Origin: Afipia massiliensis
GTDB lineage: Bacteria; Pseudomonadota; Alphaproteobacteria; Rhizobiales; Xanthobacteraceae
Reading direction: 5' to 3'
DNA: 64,000 nt
Assembly (NCBI RefSeq): GCF_014203115.1
Contig: NZ_JACHIJ010000001.1
Span: 806,001 to 870,000, forward strand
The translations under genes and the position numbers were made by a program. Shown in pieces: positions 1 through 10,611 of the stretch (within the stretch, counting starts at the first letter, position 1; each line of letters opens with the position of its first letter). Below the pieces are notes generated by a model that was not told the origin of the DNA, did not search any database, and saw nothing but the letters and a program-made list of their open reading frames with translations.

Positions 1-486
1 CGCGCCGAGATGAATCAGTTGCACTTCGCGCTTGCCGAGATAGAGCGTCATCCCGGTCTCGAACGTGATCGTCGGCCATGTGAGACCCGGAATGCTCTCG
101 GCATCGCGGAACAGCCTTGGAAAGCGGCCATATTCAGAATCCCAATCCTGCTGCCCGCGCTCCATGATGAGGCGATGGGTTTCCTGCGAGGCGACGATGC
201 CCTGCGCCTTGTAGGCGGATGCGCCGAGCACGCGCACCGCGTGATAATGCGACAGCACCACATACTTGATCGGCTTGTCGGTCACGGTCTTGACGCGCTC
301 GATCACGCTGTTGGCCATCGCCGGCGTCGCCTGCGCGTCGAACACGAGGCAACTGTCGTCACCGACGATCACCGCCGTGTTGGGATCGCCCTCTGCCGTG
401 AATGCGTAAATATCCGGGCCGATTTCGGAGAAGGTGATTTTCTTCTCCGTCATATCTCCGGTCGAAGCGAAACCCTTGGCGTTCAT
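1..486 (-). CDS. metallo-beta-lactamase-fold hydrolase (3' part cut by window edge)
   Basis: The first 162 codons are visible; the rest lies beyond the left edge. The N-terminal half has the beta-lactamase-fold layout: a strand ending in VIVGDDSCLVFDAQATP, then the position where these enzymes carry the HxHxDH metal motif. Here it reads SHYHAVRVLGAS, so the canonical Asp and third His are replaced by Val and Arg. Either the family uses a different metal set or metal binding is partly lost. The ATG overlaps the stop of the upstream DUF2783 gene by 4 bp (ATGA), so it is translationally coupled and belongs to the FAD monooxygenase operon. A role in hydrolysing the product of that monooxygenase is inference. 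Confidence 0.8.
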   Translation of the reverse strand, partial: MNAKGFASTGDMTEKKITFSEIGPDIYAFTAEGDPNTAVIVGDDSCLVFDAQATPAMANSVIERVKTVTDKPIKYVVLSHYHAVRVLGASAYKAQGIVASQETHRLIMERGQQDWDSEYGRFPRLFRDAESIPGLTWPTITFETGMTLYLGKREVQLIHLGA

Positions 487-713
487 TTTGCGTCCCTTGT
501 TGAATTCGTCGTATCGCCCGTGACGAGCTGGCGCTTCGCCAGCGCGATCGCTTCACGCAGCACCTCGGCATCGCCGATATGATTGGCTAAAATCAGAACC
601 AGTGCTGTATCCAGCGATGCACTGTCCTCGTCGCTGAGGCCGCGATGCGCCTCGACCACCAGCCGGTAGGCGGTGTCGGGATCGCTGAAATTCGATGTCG
701 TCGAGAGCGTCAT
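483..713 (-). CDS. DUF2783 domain protein
   Basis: A small acidic 76-residue protein with no signal peptide or membrane segment. It matches what I know of DUF2783, a short alpha-helical family usually found between an FAD monooxygenase and a metallo-beta-lactamase-fold gene. It overlaps both neighbours by 4 bp (ATGA at 710-713 and at 483-486), so all three products should be made together. The function is unknown; an accessory or stabilising role for the neighbouring enzymes is inference. Confidence 0.75.
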   Translation of the reverse strand: MTLSTTSNFSDPDTAYRLVVEAHRGLSDEDSASLDTALVLILANHIGDAEVLREAIALAKRQLVTGDTTNSTRDAK

Positions 714-2332
714 GACGAGGCTCCCGGCTGTGCGCTGGCGCGGGCAATGGCGGCTTGCACGGCGGATGCCGTCGGTTTCCTGAAACGCGCCGCGACATAG
801 CCGTCCGGCCGCAGCAGATAGGCCGCGCCATTGGAGAGATCATAGCGCTTCGCAAACAGTCTGGACACATCGCGCAGCGGCGCTGCTTCTCCAATCACGA
901 TGGAGTGACAGCCAGGCAACTCGCCGCCGCCTGCTCCCGATTGCAGCAACACGAAGTTGCCACTCCCCTGCCTGAACGCCTCGGTGAGATAGATCGGCTC
1001 GCCTTCTGCCGTCGCCAGCGGCGCGTCGATCATGTGCGCGCCGGGACGCGGCCCGGCATTCCATGGGTCGCGATCGGGCGTCGACAGCGGCGACTGATAG
1101 ACCGACGGCGTCGAGAGCCGCCCGCCATTGACCATGCGCTTGGCGAATTCGGTTTCCTTCGCGAGTCTGAGCACCGCCTGCCGCATCCGGCGTTCCTGCT
1201 TCGAATGCGGCGCGATGAAATCGGTGGAGCGGGTCGATGCGCGGATGTTCTCGTCGGCAGCGGCGCTGCGTTCGATCTCGTAACTGTCGAGCAGCGATGC
1301 GGGCGCCTTGCCGCGCAGGATCAGCGACAGCTTCCACGCCACATTCTCCGCGTCCTCAAGACCGGAATTCGCGCCGCGCGCGCCGAACGGCGAAACCTGA
1401 TGCGCGGAGTCGCCGGCGAAGATCACACGCTCATGCACAAAGCGCTGCATGCGGCGGCATTGAAACTTGTAGATCGAAATCCATTCGAAATCGAAATTGG
1501 TGTGACCCAGCATCCGCTCGATCCGCGGCCGCACATTCTCCGGCAGCCGCTCGACGGCGGGATCGGCATCCGGCCCCAGTTGCAGATCGATGCGCCAGAC
1601 ATCGTCCGGCTGACGATGCAGCAGTGCGGACTGGCCCGAATGGAACGGCGGATCGAACCAGAACCAGCGCTCGGTCGGAAACTCGGCGGTCATCTTGACG
1701 TCGGCGATCAGGAACTGATCCTCGAACACCTCGCCGGAAAACTCAGCTCCGACCAAACCTCGCAAGGCCGAGCGCGCGCCATCGCAGGCGACGACGAAAT
1801 CCGCCTTCAGATGATAGCGCCCGTCCGGCGTGTCGATAGCCAGAACGACGTGATCGTTGCGCTGGTCCAGCCCGACCACCTTGTTGCGCCAGCGCAGATC
1901 GACCTGCGGCAGTTCCTGAACGCGATCGACCAGAAAGGCTTCGGCGTAATATTGCTGAAGATTGATGAAGGCCGGCATCTTGTGACCGTCTTCCGGCAGC
2001 AGATCGAAGCGGTAGAGCATGTCGTCGTTCAGAAAGATCTTGCCGACCTTCCAGACCACGCCCTTCTCCACCATGCGCTCGCCGACCCCGAGGCGGTCCC
2101 ACAATTCCAGCGAGCGCTTCGAAAAGCAGATCGCGCGCGAGCCGTCGCCGATCCTGTCGGCGTCATCGAGCAAAACGACGCCGTGACCGCGCTGGGCCAG
2201 ATCGATCGCCAGCGTCAGCCCGACCGGCCCCGCTCCGACCACCACCACCGGATGGCGCGCCGCATCCGCCGCCGTCCGGTCCTGATCGGAATGGCGGCGA
2301 TAGCCGAACTGAATGACCCGAGGTTCCGGCAC
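710..2332 (-). CDS. FAD-dependent monooxygenase (MhpA/PheA-like aromatic hydroxylase family)
   Basis: A 540-residue group A flavoprotein hydroxylase. It has the FAD dinucleotide-binding motif VVVVGAGPVG near residues 28-37, the second FAD contact VIFAGDSAHQVSPFGARG near 300-320, and a C-terminal thioredoxin-like domain. Relatives use NAD(P)H and O2 to hydroxylate phenolic rings, for example 3-(3-hydroxyphenyl)propionate hydroxylase. Translation probably starts at GTG (2332-2330), with AGGG about 9 nt upstream. It is first in an operon with DUF2783 and a beta-lactamase-fold hydrolase, and is divergent from a MarR regulator that likely controls it. The substrate cannot be read from the sequence. 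Confidence 0.85.
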   Translation of the reverse strand: MPEPRVIQFGYRRHSDQDRTAADAARHPVVVVGAGPVGLTLAIDLAQRGHGVVLLDDADRIGDGSRAICFSKRSLELWDRLGVGERMVEKGVVWKVGKIFLNDDMLYRFDLLPEDGHKMPAFINLQQYYAEAFLVDRVQELPQVDLRWRNKVVGLDQRNDHVVLAIDTPDGRYHLKADFVVACDGARSALRGLVGAEFSGEVFEDQFLIADVKMTAEFPTERWFWFDPPFHSGQSALLHRQPDDVWRIDLQLGPDADPAVERLPENVRPRIERMLGHTNFDFEWISIYKFQCRRMQRFVHERVIFAGDSAHQVSPFGARGANSGLEDAENVAWKLSLILRGKAPASLLDSYEIERSAAADENIRASTRSTDFIAPHSKQERRMRQAVLRLAKETEFAKRMVNGGRLSTPSVYQSPLSTPDRDPWNAGPRPGAHMIDAPLATAEGEPIYLTEAFRQGSGNFVLLQSGAGGGELPGCHSIVIGEAAPLRDVSRLFAKRYDLSNGAAYLLRPDGYVAARFRKPTASAVQAAIARASAQPGASS

Positions 2333-2372
2333 GTCTCAACCCTGCTTGACTGACGGGCTTCTTGAACGAAGC

Positions 2373-2538
2373 TCTGGTGTGGTGGTTCGCAAGTCCGCAT
2401 CAGTTCTACGGCACATTCTGTTGCGGACTTGCGAACCCAAACCACACCAGAATTATAGTCTCCAGTGTCCTCTTGAATCCGACGTTCGCTATAGAGTGCG
2501 CTGCAAAAATGAAGCGAACTTCGGATTCAGGACACTGG
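2373..2538. repeat. two nested-type inverted repeats in the monooxygenase/MarR intergenic region
   Basis: The first inverted repeat has arms at 2373-2399 and 2422-2451; the core GGTTCGCAAGTCCGCA pairs with TGCGGACTTGCGAACC, with a 3-nt bulge. The second has arms at 2462-2490 and 2513-2538; CCAGTGTCCT and GAATCCGA recur as TCGGATTC and AGGACACTGG, with a 3-nt bulge and one mismatch. Related half-sites reappear near 20732-20782 in front of soxA, so this is a dispersed family rather than a private operator. Transcribed, each would form a strong hairpin. Confidence 0.8.
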
Positions 2539-2624
2539 TCATCAGGATAGACCAAGGCTATGATCGTTGCAACTGCAACCAACTAGACCAAGTCCTGCCC
2601 TTGGCCTCAACCGGACGTGTTTCC

Positions 2625-3104
2625 TTGAGCAAGCTCGATCTCTTCAAGTTCATGCCGTTCCGACTGAACCGGCTGGCGGCGGAAGTCAGCGCCGAACTCG
2701 CCAGCGAATATCGCGAGCGCTATGGCCTGGATATTCCGGAATGGCGGGTGCTGGCCACGCTGGGCTTTCGCGACGACGCCTGCACGGCGCAATACATCGC
2801 CGACTGCACGCGCACGCATAAATCCACCATCAGCCGGGCCGTCGCCCACCTGCTGGAACAGCAACTGATCGAACGCGTGGAAAACAAGGATGACCGGCGC
2901 GAGCTGGCGCTGCAACTCACCGGCAAGGGACGCGCGCTCTACGAGGAACTGATCCCTCGCCTGCTCCACAAGGAGCAGGACATCCTGTCATGCCTGACGG
3001 CGGCGGAGCGCAAGGATTTCGCCAACGCGCTCGGCAAGATCGAGCGCCAGCTCGATCTTGTTCAGACCGTGAAGGATGCACGCGCCAAGAAGGATGCGTA
3101 TTAG
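2625..3104 (+). CDS. MarR family transcriptional regulator
   Basis: About 159 residues with a winged-helix core: a recognition segment around CTAQYIADCTRTHKSTISRAVAHLLEQQLIER and a wing NKDDRRELALQLTGKGRAL. MarR dimers usually repress a neighbouring aromatic-compound operon and release DNA on binding the ligand. The frame is open far upstream (to 2313), but that part runs through the inverted repeats and does not look coding. I prefer TTG at 2625 (LSKLDLFKFMPFRLN), which fits the normal MarR N-terminus; TTG at 2601 or ATG at 2652 are alternatives. It is divergent from the FAD monooxygenase operon, its likely target. Confidence 0.85.
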   Translation: MSKLDLFKFMPFRLNRLAAEVSAELASEYRERYGLDIPEWRVLATLGFRDDACTAQYIADCTRTHKSTISRAVAHLLEQQLIERVENKDDRRELALQLTGKGRALYEELIPRLLHKEQDILSCLTAAERKDFANALGKIERQLDLVQTVKDARAKKDAY

Positions 3105-3136
3105 TTTGCATTCCCGCGACTGAAAACCCACTCGCT

Positions 3137-3210
3137 CATTCCCGCGAAAGCGGGAATCCAGCCCTTCAAAGAGTGGGTCCCCGCTTTCGCGGGGACGAGC
3201 GGGGATGACA
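3137..3210. repeat. REP-like palindromic element
   Basis: Two facing hairpin units, CATTCCCGCGAAAGCGGGAA and GTCCCCGCTTTCGCGGGGAC, lie between the convergent MarR and chemotaxis genes. The same type recurs at 13033-13166 and 24709-24837. It probably also acts as a bidirectional terminator or mRNA 3' stabiliser. Confidence 0.8.
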
Positions 3211-5259
3211 TCACGCCGCGCGGATGTTCTCCATGAAGCGGTCCAGCTCCTGACGCAGCCGCGTGCTTTCAACCGCCAGCGTCTGCGCGGAGTTCAACAC
3301 TTCACCCGAGGCCGTGCCGGTTTCGCTCGCGCCACGGTTGACCTCGGAGATGCCCTCCGCGATTTCCAGCGTGCCGCTGGCGGCGCTCTGGACGTTGCGG
3401 GCGATTTCCGTCGTCGCGGTGGTCTGCTGCTCAATCGCTGCGGCGATGTTGCCGGCGATCTTGGAAATCTGGCCGATGGTCTCGCCGATTTCCTTGATCG
3501 CAAAGACGGACTCTTGCGTGGCTTCCTGCATCCCGGCGATGTGCGACGAAATCTCGTCGGTCGCCTTCGCGGTCTGGCTCGCCAAAGACTTCACTTCGGA
3601 CGCGACCACGGCAAAGCCCCGCCCCGCGTCGCCCGCCCGCGCAGCCTCGATGGTGGCGTTGAGCGCCAGCAGGTTGGTCTGCTCGGCAATCGCCGTGATC
3701 AGCTTGACCACGTCGCCGATCTCCTGTGCCGCGCGCGACAGTTTGGCGATGCGCGCGTCGGTGGCTTCGGCCTGCGACACCGCCGCGGCGGCGATCCGGC
3801 TCGACTCCTTGACCTGCCGGCCGATCTCGTTGACCGAAGCTGACAGTTCTTCCGTGGCGGCGGCGACGGATTGCACATTCGCCGAGGCTTCTTCCGACGC
3901 GCCCGCGACCTTACCGGACAACTCCTGAGCGGTCTCGACGGTCCGGGTCAGGGTCGTTGCGGACGACTCAAGCTGGCTCGCCGAAGACGAGACGCTCGAC
4001 ACGATCACGCCGACGGCGGTTTCGAAATCGTCGGCGAAACGGTGAAGCTCCGCACTGCGGGCAGCGCTGGCGGATTTGCCCTGCGCCTCACGCTCCGCCG
4101 CCTCGCTCTGCGCCTTGGCGACAGCGCGCATCTTGAACTCCTCGACGGCACCCGCCATCTCGCCGATTTCATCCTTCTGGCCGAGCCCCGGCAGCACAAC
4201 ATCGAAGTTGCCGCCGGCGAGCTGCCGCATCGCGTTGCACATGGCGATCATTGGCCGGGAAATTCCGCGGCCCAGCATCCATGCGAGGATCGCGCCGAAC
4301 ATGATGCCCCCGGCGCCGAGCGCCGTCACGAACTGGCTGGTCGTATGCGCTGCCGTGGCCGATTCCTTTGCAAGCTGCGTCTGCCGGACGACCAGACCAT
4401 CCTTGATGGTCTTGGCTTCCTGGGTCACGGACGCCGCCGCCTCGTTCATCTTGGTAGACAGCGCCGTAATCTTCGCGGTGTTCTCGACGAACTTCGTGAA
4501 GGCCACCTTGTAGGCATCGAGTTCCTGGGTGATTTCCGAAATCTTCGATGCAAGCTTCGCGTCGTCAGCCGTCAGCGTGCCAAAGCTGTTCTTCAGAAGC
4601 TGCATGCGGGCATTGACGCTGTTGGCGACGGCTGCATCGGGACGCAGGACGTAGTTGCTGATGTTGGCTGTGATGGACGCCGAGTGGGTCGCCAGTTCCT
4701 TCGCATTCTGCTGGATCGACGTCAGGCCGGCGAGAATCGCGGTGTCCGCCAGATCGTCGAATTTGTAGCGGATCACGTTGCCCATGCGGAGCAACTGGTT
4801 CGACGCGATTGCCGCGTTCTCGGTCTTGAGCTTGATGACATCCGCGAACAGCGCGGAGAATTCACTGTAGCTGGCGGAAAGGCTGAGCACGCTCTTGCGG
4901 TTGTCGGCGGTGGCGACACGCGTCGCGCGCTCGATCGCCTCGCCAAGACTCTTCTCGGCGGCACGCGCAGCTTCTTCGTCCGCCGGAAGACCGGTCGTCA
5001 CGTATTGGCGGGCGAGAAGCTGATAGGCCACAAGCTCGCGATCGATCTCGCGCGCGCTGTCGCTCTCGGCGACGATGCCCTGATAGGACTGAACGCCACT
5101 GGCGATGCGCTCGAACCCGAAATAGGCGACGCCCATATTGATGGCGGAAATGCCCAGCACGATCACGAAGCCGAGCATGATCTTGGTTCGGAATCTCAGA
5201 TTTGAAAGGAAGCTGACGTTTGTCTTCTGCTTTGCCGGAGTGCCCTTGAACCAGCCCAT
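3211..5259 (-). CDS. methyl-accepting chemotaxis protein
   Basis: A 682-residue transmembrane chemoreceptor. It has a short cytoplasmic N-terminus, TM1 ([20 protein letters not shown], about residues 26-45), a helical periplasmic four-helix-type sensor region, TM2 near residue 315 ([17 protein letters not shown]), a HAMP linker, and a cytoplasmic coiled coil. The conserved signalling tip is present ([20 protein letters not shown]). Residues and helices needed for CheA/CheW coupling and methylation are therefore there. I start it at the ATG giving [11 protein letters not shown], after a G-rich leader; the frame extends 26 codons upstream without coding character. It stands alone; the ligand is unknown. 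Confidence 0.93.
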   Translation of the reverse strand: MGWFKGTPAKQKTNVSFLSNLRFRTKIMLGFVIVLGISAINMGVAYFGFERIASGVQSYQGIVAESDSAREIDRELVAYQLLARQYVTTGLPADEEAARAAEKSLGEAIERATRVATADNRKSVLSLSASYSEFSALFADVIKLKTENAAIASNQLLRMGNVIRYKFDDLADTAILAGLTSIQQNAKELATHSASITANISNYVLRPDAAVANSVNARMQLLKNSFGTLTADDAKLASKISEITQELDAYKVAFTKFVENTAKITALSTKMNEAAASVTQEAKTIKDGLVVRQTQLAKESATAAHTTSQFVTALGAGGIMFGAILAWMLGRGISRPMIAMCNAMRQLAGGNFDVVLPGLGQKDEIGEMAGAVEEFKMRAVAKAQSEAAEREAQGKSASAARSAELHRFADDFETAVGVIVSSVSSSASQLESSATTLTRTVETAQELSGKVAGASEEASANVQSVAAATEELSASVNEIGRQVKESSRIAAAAVSQAEATDARIAKLSRAAQEIGDVVKLITAIAEQTNLLALNATIEAARAGDAGRGFAVVASEVKSLASQTAKATDEISSHIAGMQEATQESVFAIKEIGETIGQISKIAGNIAAAIEQQTTATTEIARNVQSAASGTLEIAEGISEVNRGASETGTASGEVLNSAQTLAVESTRLRQELDRFMENIRAA

Positions 5260-5375
5260 TCCCAACCCCCAAAAATTCTTTTTGCATGCCCGACCGGCCG
5301 GCCAATCAGCCGGCGGAAAGTCCCCCAAGGTAAACAAAATTGAATAACGCCCCGTAAATTGCTACCGCGCGCAGC

Positions 5376-5405
5376 AAAAAACGCCCGCCAGGCGGGCGTT
5401 TCTTG
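5376..5405 (-). terminator. Rho-independent terminator of nrdB
   Basis: The hairpin CGCCCGCC/GGCGGGCG, with a one-base-plus loop, is followed on the minus strand by six T residues. It lies about 70 bp beyond the nrdB stop and upstream of the chemoreceptor promoter. Confidence 0.85.
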
Positions 5406-5473
5406 CTAGCGACGTGTGCAAATGCAGCAGGGTCGCCATATCCCGGCACCGCCGGCGCCGAAAGATTAACAGT

Positions 5474-6619
5474 TCATTCCCAGCTCAGCGCGCCGCCATT
5501 CTGGTACTCGATCACGCGGGTCTCGAAGAAGTTCTTCTCCTTCTTCAGGTCCATCGCCTCCGACATCCACGGGAACGGATTGTCGGTCTCATCGAATACC
5601 CGGGTGAGCCCGAGCTGGGCGCAGCGGCGGTTGGCGATGAAATGCATGTACTGCTCGCACAGCGCCGCATTCAGACCCAGAAACCCTCTCGGCATGGTGT
5701 CGCGGCTGTAGGCGGCCTCCAGTTCGGCGGCCTCGCGGATCATGCCGCGTATCTCGTCCTGGAATTCGCGCGTCCACAGATGCGGATTTTCCATCTTGAT
5801 CTGGTTGATGACGTCGATGCCGAAATTCAGATGAATGGATTCATCGCGCAGGATGTACTGATACTGCTCGGCAATGCCGACCATCTTGTTGCGGCGGCCG
5901 AGCGACAGGATCTGCGCGAAGCCTGTGTAGAACCACATGCCCTCGAAGATCACATAGAACGCGACCAGATCGCGCAGGAAGGCCTGATCGGAGTCCGGCG
6001 TGCCGGTCTTGAAATCCGGGTTCTCAAGATTCTGCGTGTGCTTCAGCGCCCACGCCGCCTTGTCGGTGATCGACGGCACCTCGCGGTACATGTTGAACAG
6101 CTCGCCCTCATCGAGGCCGAGACTTTCGACGATGTACTGGAACGTGTGGGTGTGCACCGCTTCCTCGAACGCCTGACGCAGCAGGTACTGGCGGCATTCG
6201 GGATTGGTCAGGTGGCGGTAGATCGCGAGCACGATGTTGTTGGCGACGAGGCTTTCGGAGGCCGCGAAGAATCCGAGATTGCGCTTGATCGCGCGGCGCT
6301 CGTCCTCGGTGAGGCCGTCGCGCGACTTCCACAGCGCGATATCAGCCTGCATCGAGACTTCCGTCGGCATCCAGTGGTTGTTGCAGCCGGCAAGATACTT
6401 CTCCCACGCCCATTTGTATTTCAGCGGCAGCAACTGGTTGACGTCGGCACGGCAATTGATCATCGCCTTGTCGTCCACCGACACGCGACCGCCCTTGCGG
6501 TCGATGGTGCCGAGTCCTGTTGAATCGAGGCCGGTCTGGTCAATCGCTGCGGATTGGCCGGTCAGGATCGGCGGGAGCGTGTTGGCGGCTTTGGGTGAGG
6601 TTTCGGACCAGTCGAGCAT
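5474..6619 (-). CDS. nrdB: class Ia ribonucleotide reductase, beta subunit
   Basis: The R2 subunit (381 residues) houses the di-iron centre and tyrosyl radical that start ribonucleotide reduction in NrdA. Iron-ligand segments are visible: [17 protein letters not shown] supplies Glu and His, and [10 protein letters not shown] supplies Glu and His. The C-terminal tail ends in [10 protein letters not shown], the part that docks to the large subunit. The start is ATG 6619 (MLDWSETSP), preceded by AGGAATTCCCC; upstream sequence is a palindromic repeat. It lies downstream of nrdA on the same strand and is probably co-transcribed, under the cobalamin riboswitch at 9834-10025. Confidence 0.95.
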   Translation of the reverse strand: MLDWSETSPKAANTLPPILTGQSAAIDQTGLDSTGLGTIDRKGGRVSVDDKAMINCRADVNQLLPLKYKWAWEKYLAGCNNHWMPTEVSMQADIALWKSRDGLTEDERRAIKRNLGFFAASESLVANNIVLAIYRHLTNPECRQYLLRQAFEEAVHTHTFQYIVESLGLDEGELFNMYREVPSITDKAAWALKHTQNLENPDFKTGTPDSDQAFLRDLVAFYVIFEGMWFYTGFAQILSLGRRNKMVGIAEQYQYILRDESIHLNFGIDVINQIKMENPHLWTREFQDEIRGMIREAAELEAAYSRDTMPRGFLGLNAALCEQYMHFIANRRCAQLGLTRVFDETDNPFPWMSEAMDLKKEKNFFETRVIEYQNGGALSWE

Positions 6620-6649
6620 GGGGAATTCCTGAAAAATCGTGTGACTTTC

Positions 6650-6776
6650 ACCCTCCCCTTGAGGGGGAGGGTCGGCGACCGTCAGGTCGACGGGGTGGGG
6701 TGAAGCGAGAGAACGGCGCAGAATTCTCACCCCACCCCGCCGCTACGCGGCGACCCTCCCCCTCAAGGGGAGGGTC
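6650..6776. repeat. palindromic intergenic repeat between nrdA and nrdB
   Basis: Two units facing each other: ACCCTCCCCTTGAGGGGGAG on the left and its counterpart CCCTCCCCCTCAAGGGGAGG on the right, with matching inner parts (CGGGGTGGGGTGA / TCACCCCACCCCG). It is a REP-type element inside an apparent operon, so it may set the relative amounts of nrdA and nrdB mRNA. Confidence 0.85.
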
Positions 6777-6783
6777 AGAAACG

Positions 6784-9705
<2,922 letters not shown>

Positions 9706-9833
9706 CGGCAGACCCCGTGCGTGTTGCAATTTTCTGGGGGCTTGAGCCGAGAGCGCTGCATGACGACCGGCAAGCGCCGGCAATGCTGCAAGCGACCTCC
9801 GGACACCCCGCCCGTGGACGTTCTTTTGGTGTC

Positions 9834-10025
9834 GCGGCAGGTCTCCTGGCTCGCAGGTCGGCGTTGAATCCGGTCTTCCCGATGCGAAAACGCACCAGTG
9901 ACATCGGTCGGATTCAACTCACTGCTTACAGTTGCGGGGGCAGCGCCGGACTTGCTGCATCAAACGTGCAGCTCACCGGCTTCCCATTTTCACCGCTAGG
10001 CCTTGCGGCTTTGCGGAACCTCGAC
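9834..10025 (-). promoter_or_regulatory. cobalamin riboswitch upstream of nrdA
   Basis: Read on the minus strand, the leader contains the main conserved blocks of the cobalamin aptamer in order: GGGAAGCCGGTG, then GCAAGTCCGGCGCTGCCCCC followed by GCAACTGTAAGC, then CATCGGGAAGACCGG, and the B12 box GAGCCAGGAGACCTGCC near 9837-9853. It ends about 130 bases before the nrdA start. Binding of B12 in this class normally turns the downstream gene off, which fits a B12-independent reductase. I see no clear U-tract terminator, so control may be translational. Confidence 0.92.
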
Positions 10026-10031
10026 GTCTAC

Positions 10032-10060
10032 ATCTGGTAGCGTTCGGGTGACGCTGTCAA
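10032..10060 (-). promoter_or_regulatory. putative sigma-70 promoter for the nrdA riboswitch leader
   Basis: On the minus strand a perfect TTGACA (10060-10055) is followed after 17 nt by a weak CCAGAT (10037-10032). This places the transcript start just in front of the aptamer. Confidence 0.5.
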
Positions 10061-10274
10061 GCACCGGTGGATGTGAATAACGGGACCAAAGCAACAAACG
10101 CGCGAAATGCTCAGCAAATCGCGACAGATTTTTTTCTGGGGCGGCGAGCAATGAGTGCGCGGCGCCTCGTGCATCGGGTAGCTCCCGGCGAATCGCCGCA
10201 AGCGAATCTCATTCCGCTCCTGCCCACTCACCCCGAGCGCGCGCCTAGCATCGCGGCGGTGGGAAGCTTTCCCT

Positions 10275-10303
10275 TTGACCGACCGGAATGCGGTTCTCAT
10301 AAC
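10275..10303 (+). promoter_or_regulatory. putative sigma-70 promoter for the metE riboswitch leader
   Basis: TTGACC (10275-10280) and CATAAC (10298-10303) are separated by 17 nt, placing transcription initiation near 10310, at the 5' edge of the aptamer. The sequence between this and the opposite promoter (10061-10274) holds no gene that I can support. Confidence 0.5.
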
Positions 10304-10310
10304 TTGACCA

Positions 10311-10502
10311 TCGCGGTTCTGCGGATCGGTGGTCCGGAGCCAAGAGGGAATGCGGTGCGCGCGGTCCGGTTGAATCGTGCAAGTCCGGAGCTGCCCCCGC
10401 AACTGTAAGCGGCGAGCCTTAGTCCATCACTGCCACTGCGGCGCAAGCCGCGGGAAGGCCGGACGCAGGCGCCGACCCGTGAGCCAGGAGACCTGCCGCG
10501 AT
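10311..10502 (+). promoter_or_regulatory. cobalamin riboswitch upstream of metE
   Basis: The canonical cobalamin aptamer blocks are in order: AAGAGGGAATGCGGTGCGC, GTGCAAGTCCGGAGCTGCCC followed by CCCGCAACTGTAAGC, GCCGCGGGAAGGCCGG, and the B12 box GAGCCAGGAGACCTGCC at 10480-10496. It lies about 110 nt before the metE start. B12 should repress metE, since the cobalamin-dependent MetH can then supply methionine. Confidence 0.95.
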
Positions 10503-10611
10503 CACATAACGTCCACGGGCGGGGTGCCCCGGTGTGTCGCTGCGATAGGACGGCTCGCCGCCCTTGCCGTTCGCGCATGTCCGCCCCTGCCCCAACATCA
10601 CGGGGTTTCCG

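Noticed and set aside
755-2353. Long open frame on the plus strand opposite the FAD monooxygenase.
   Set aside because: It is the antisense shadow of a well-supported flavoprotein gene in GC-rich DNA; the translation is Arg/His-rich and matches no family.
2313-2624. N-terminal extension of the MarR protein through the inverted repeats.
   Set aside because: The open frame continues, but the encoded residues resemble no MarR N-terminus and the DNA is a palindromic repeat.
3137-3210. CRISPR array.
   Set aside because: The repeats here and at 13033, 22879, 24016 and 24709 are palindromic pairs in different places, without regular spacers or cas genes.
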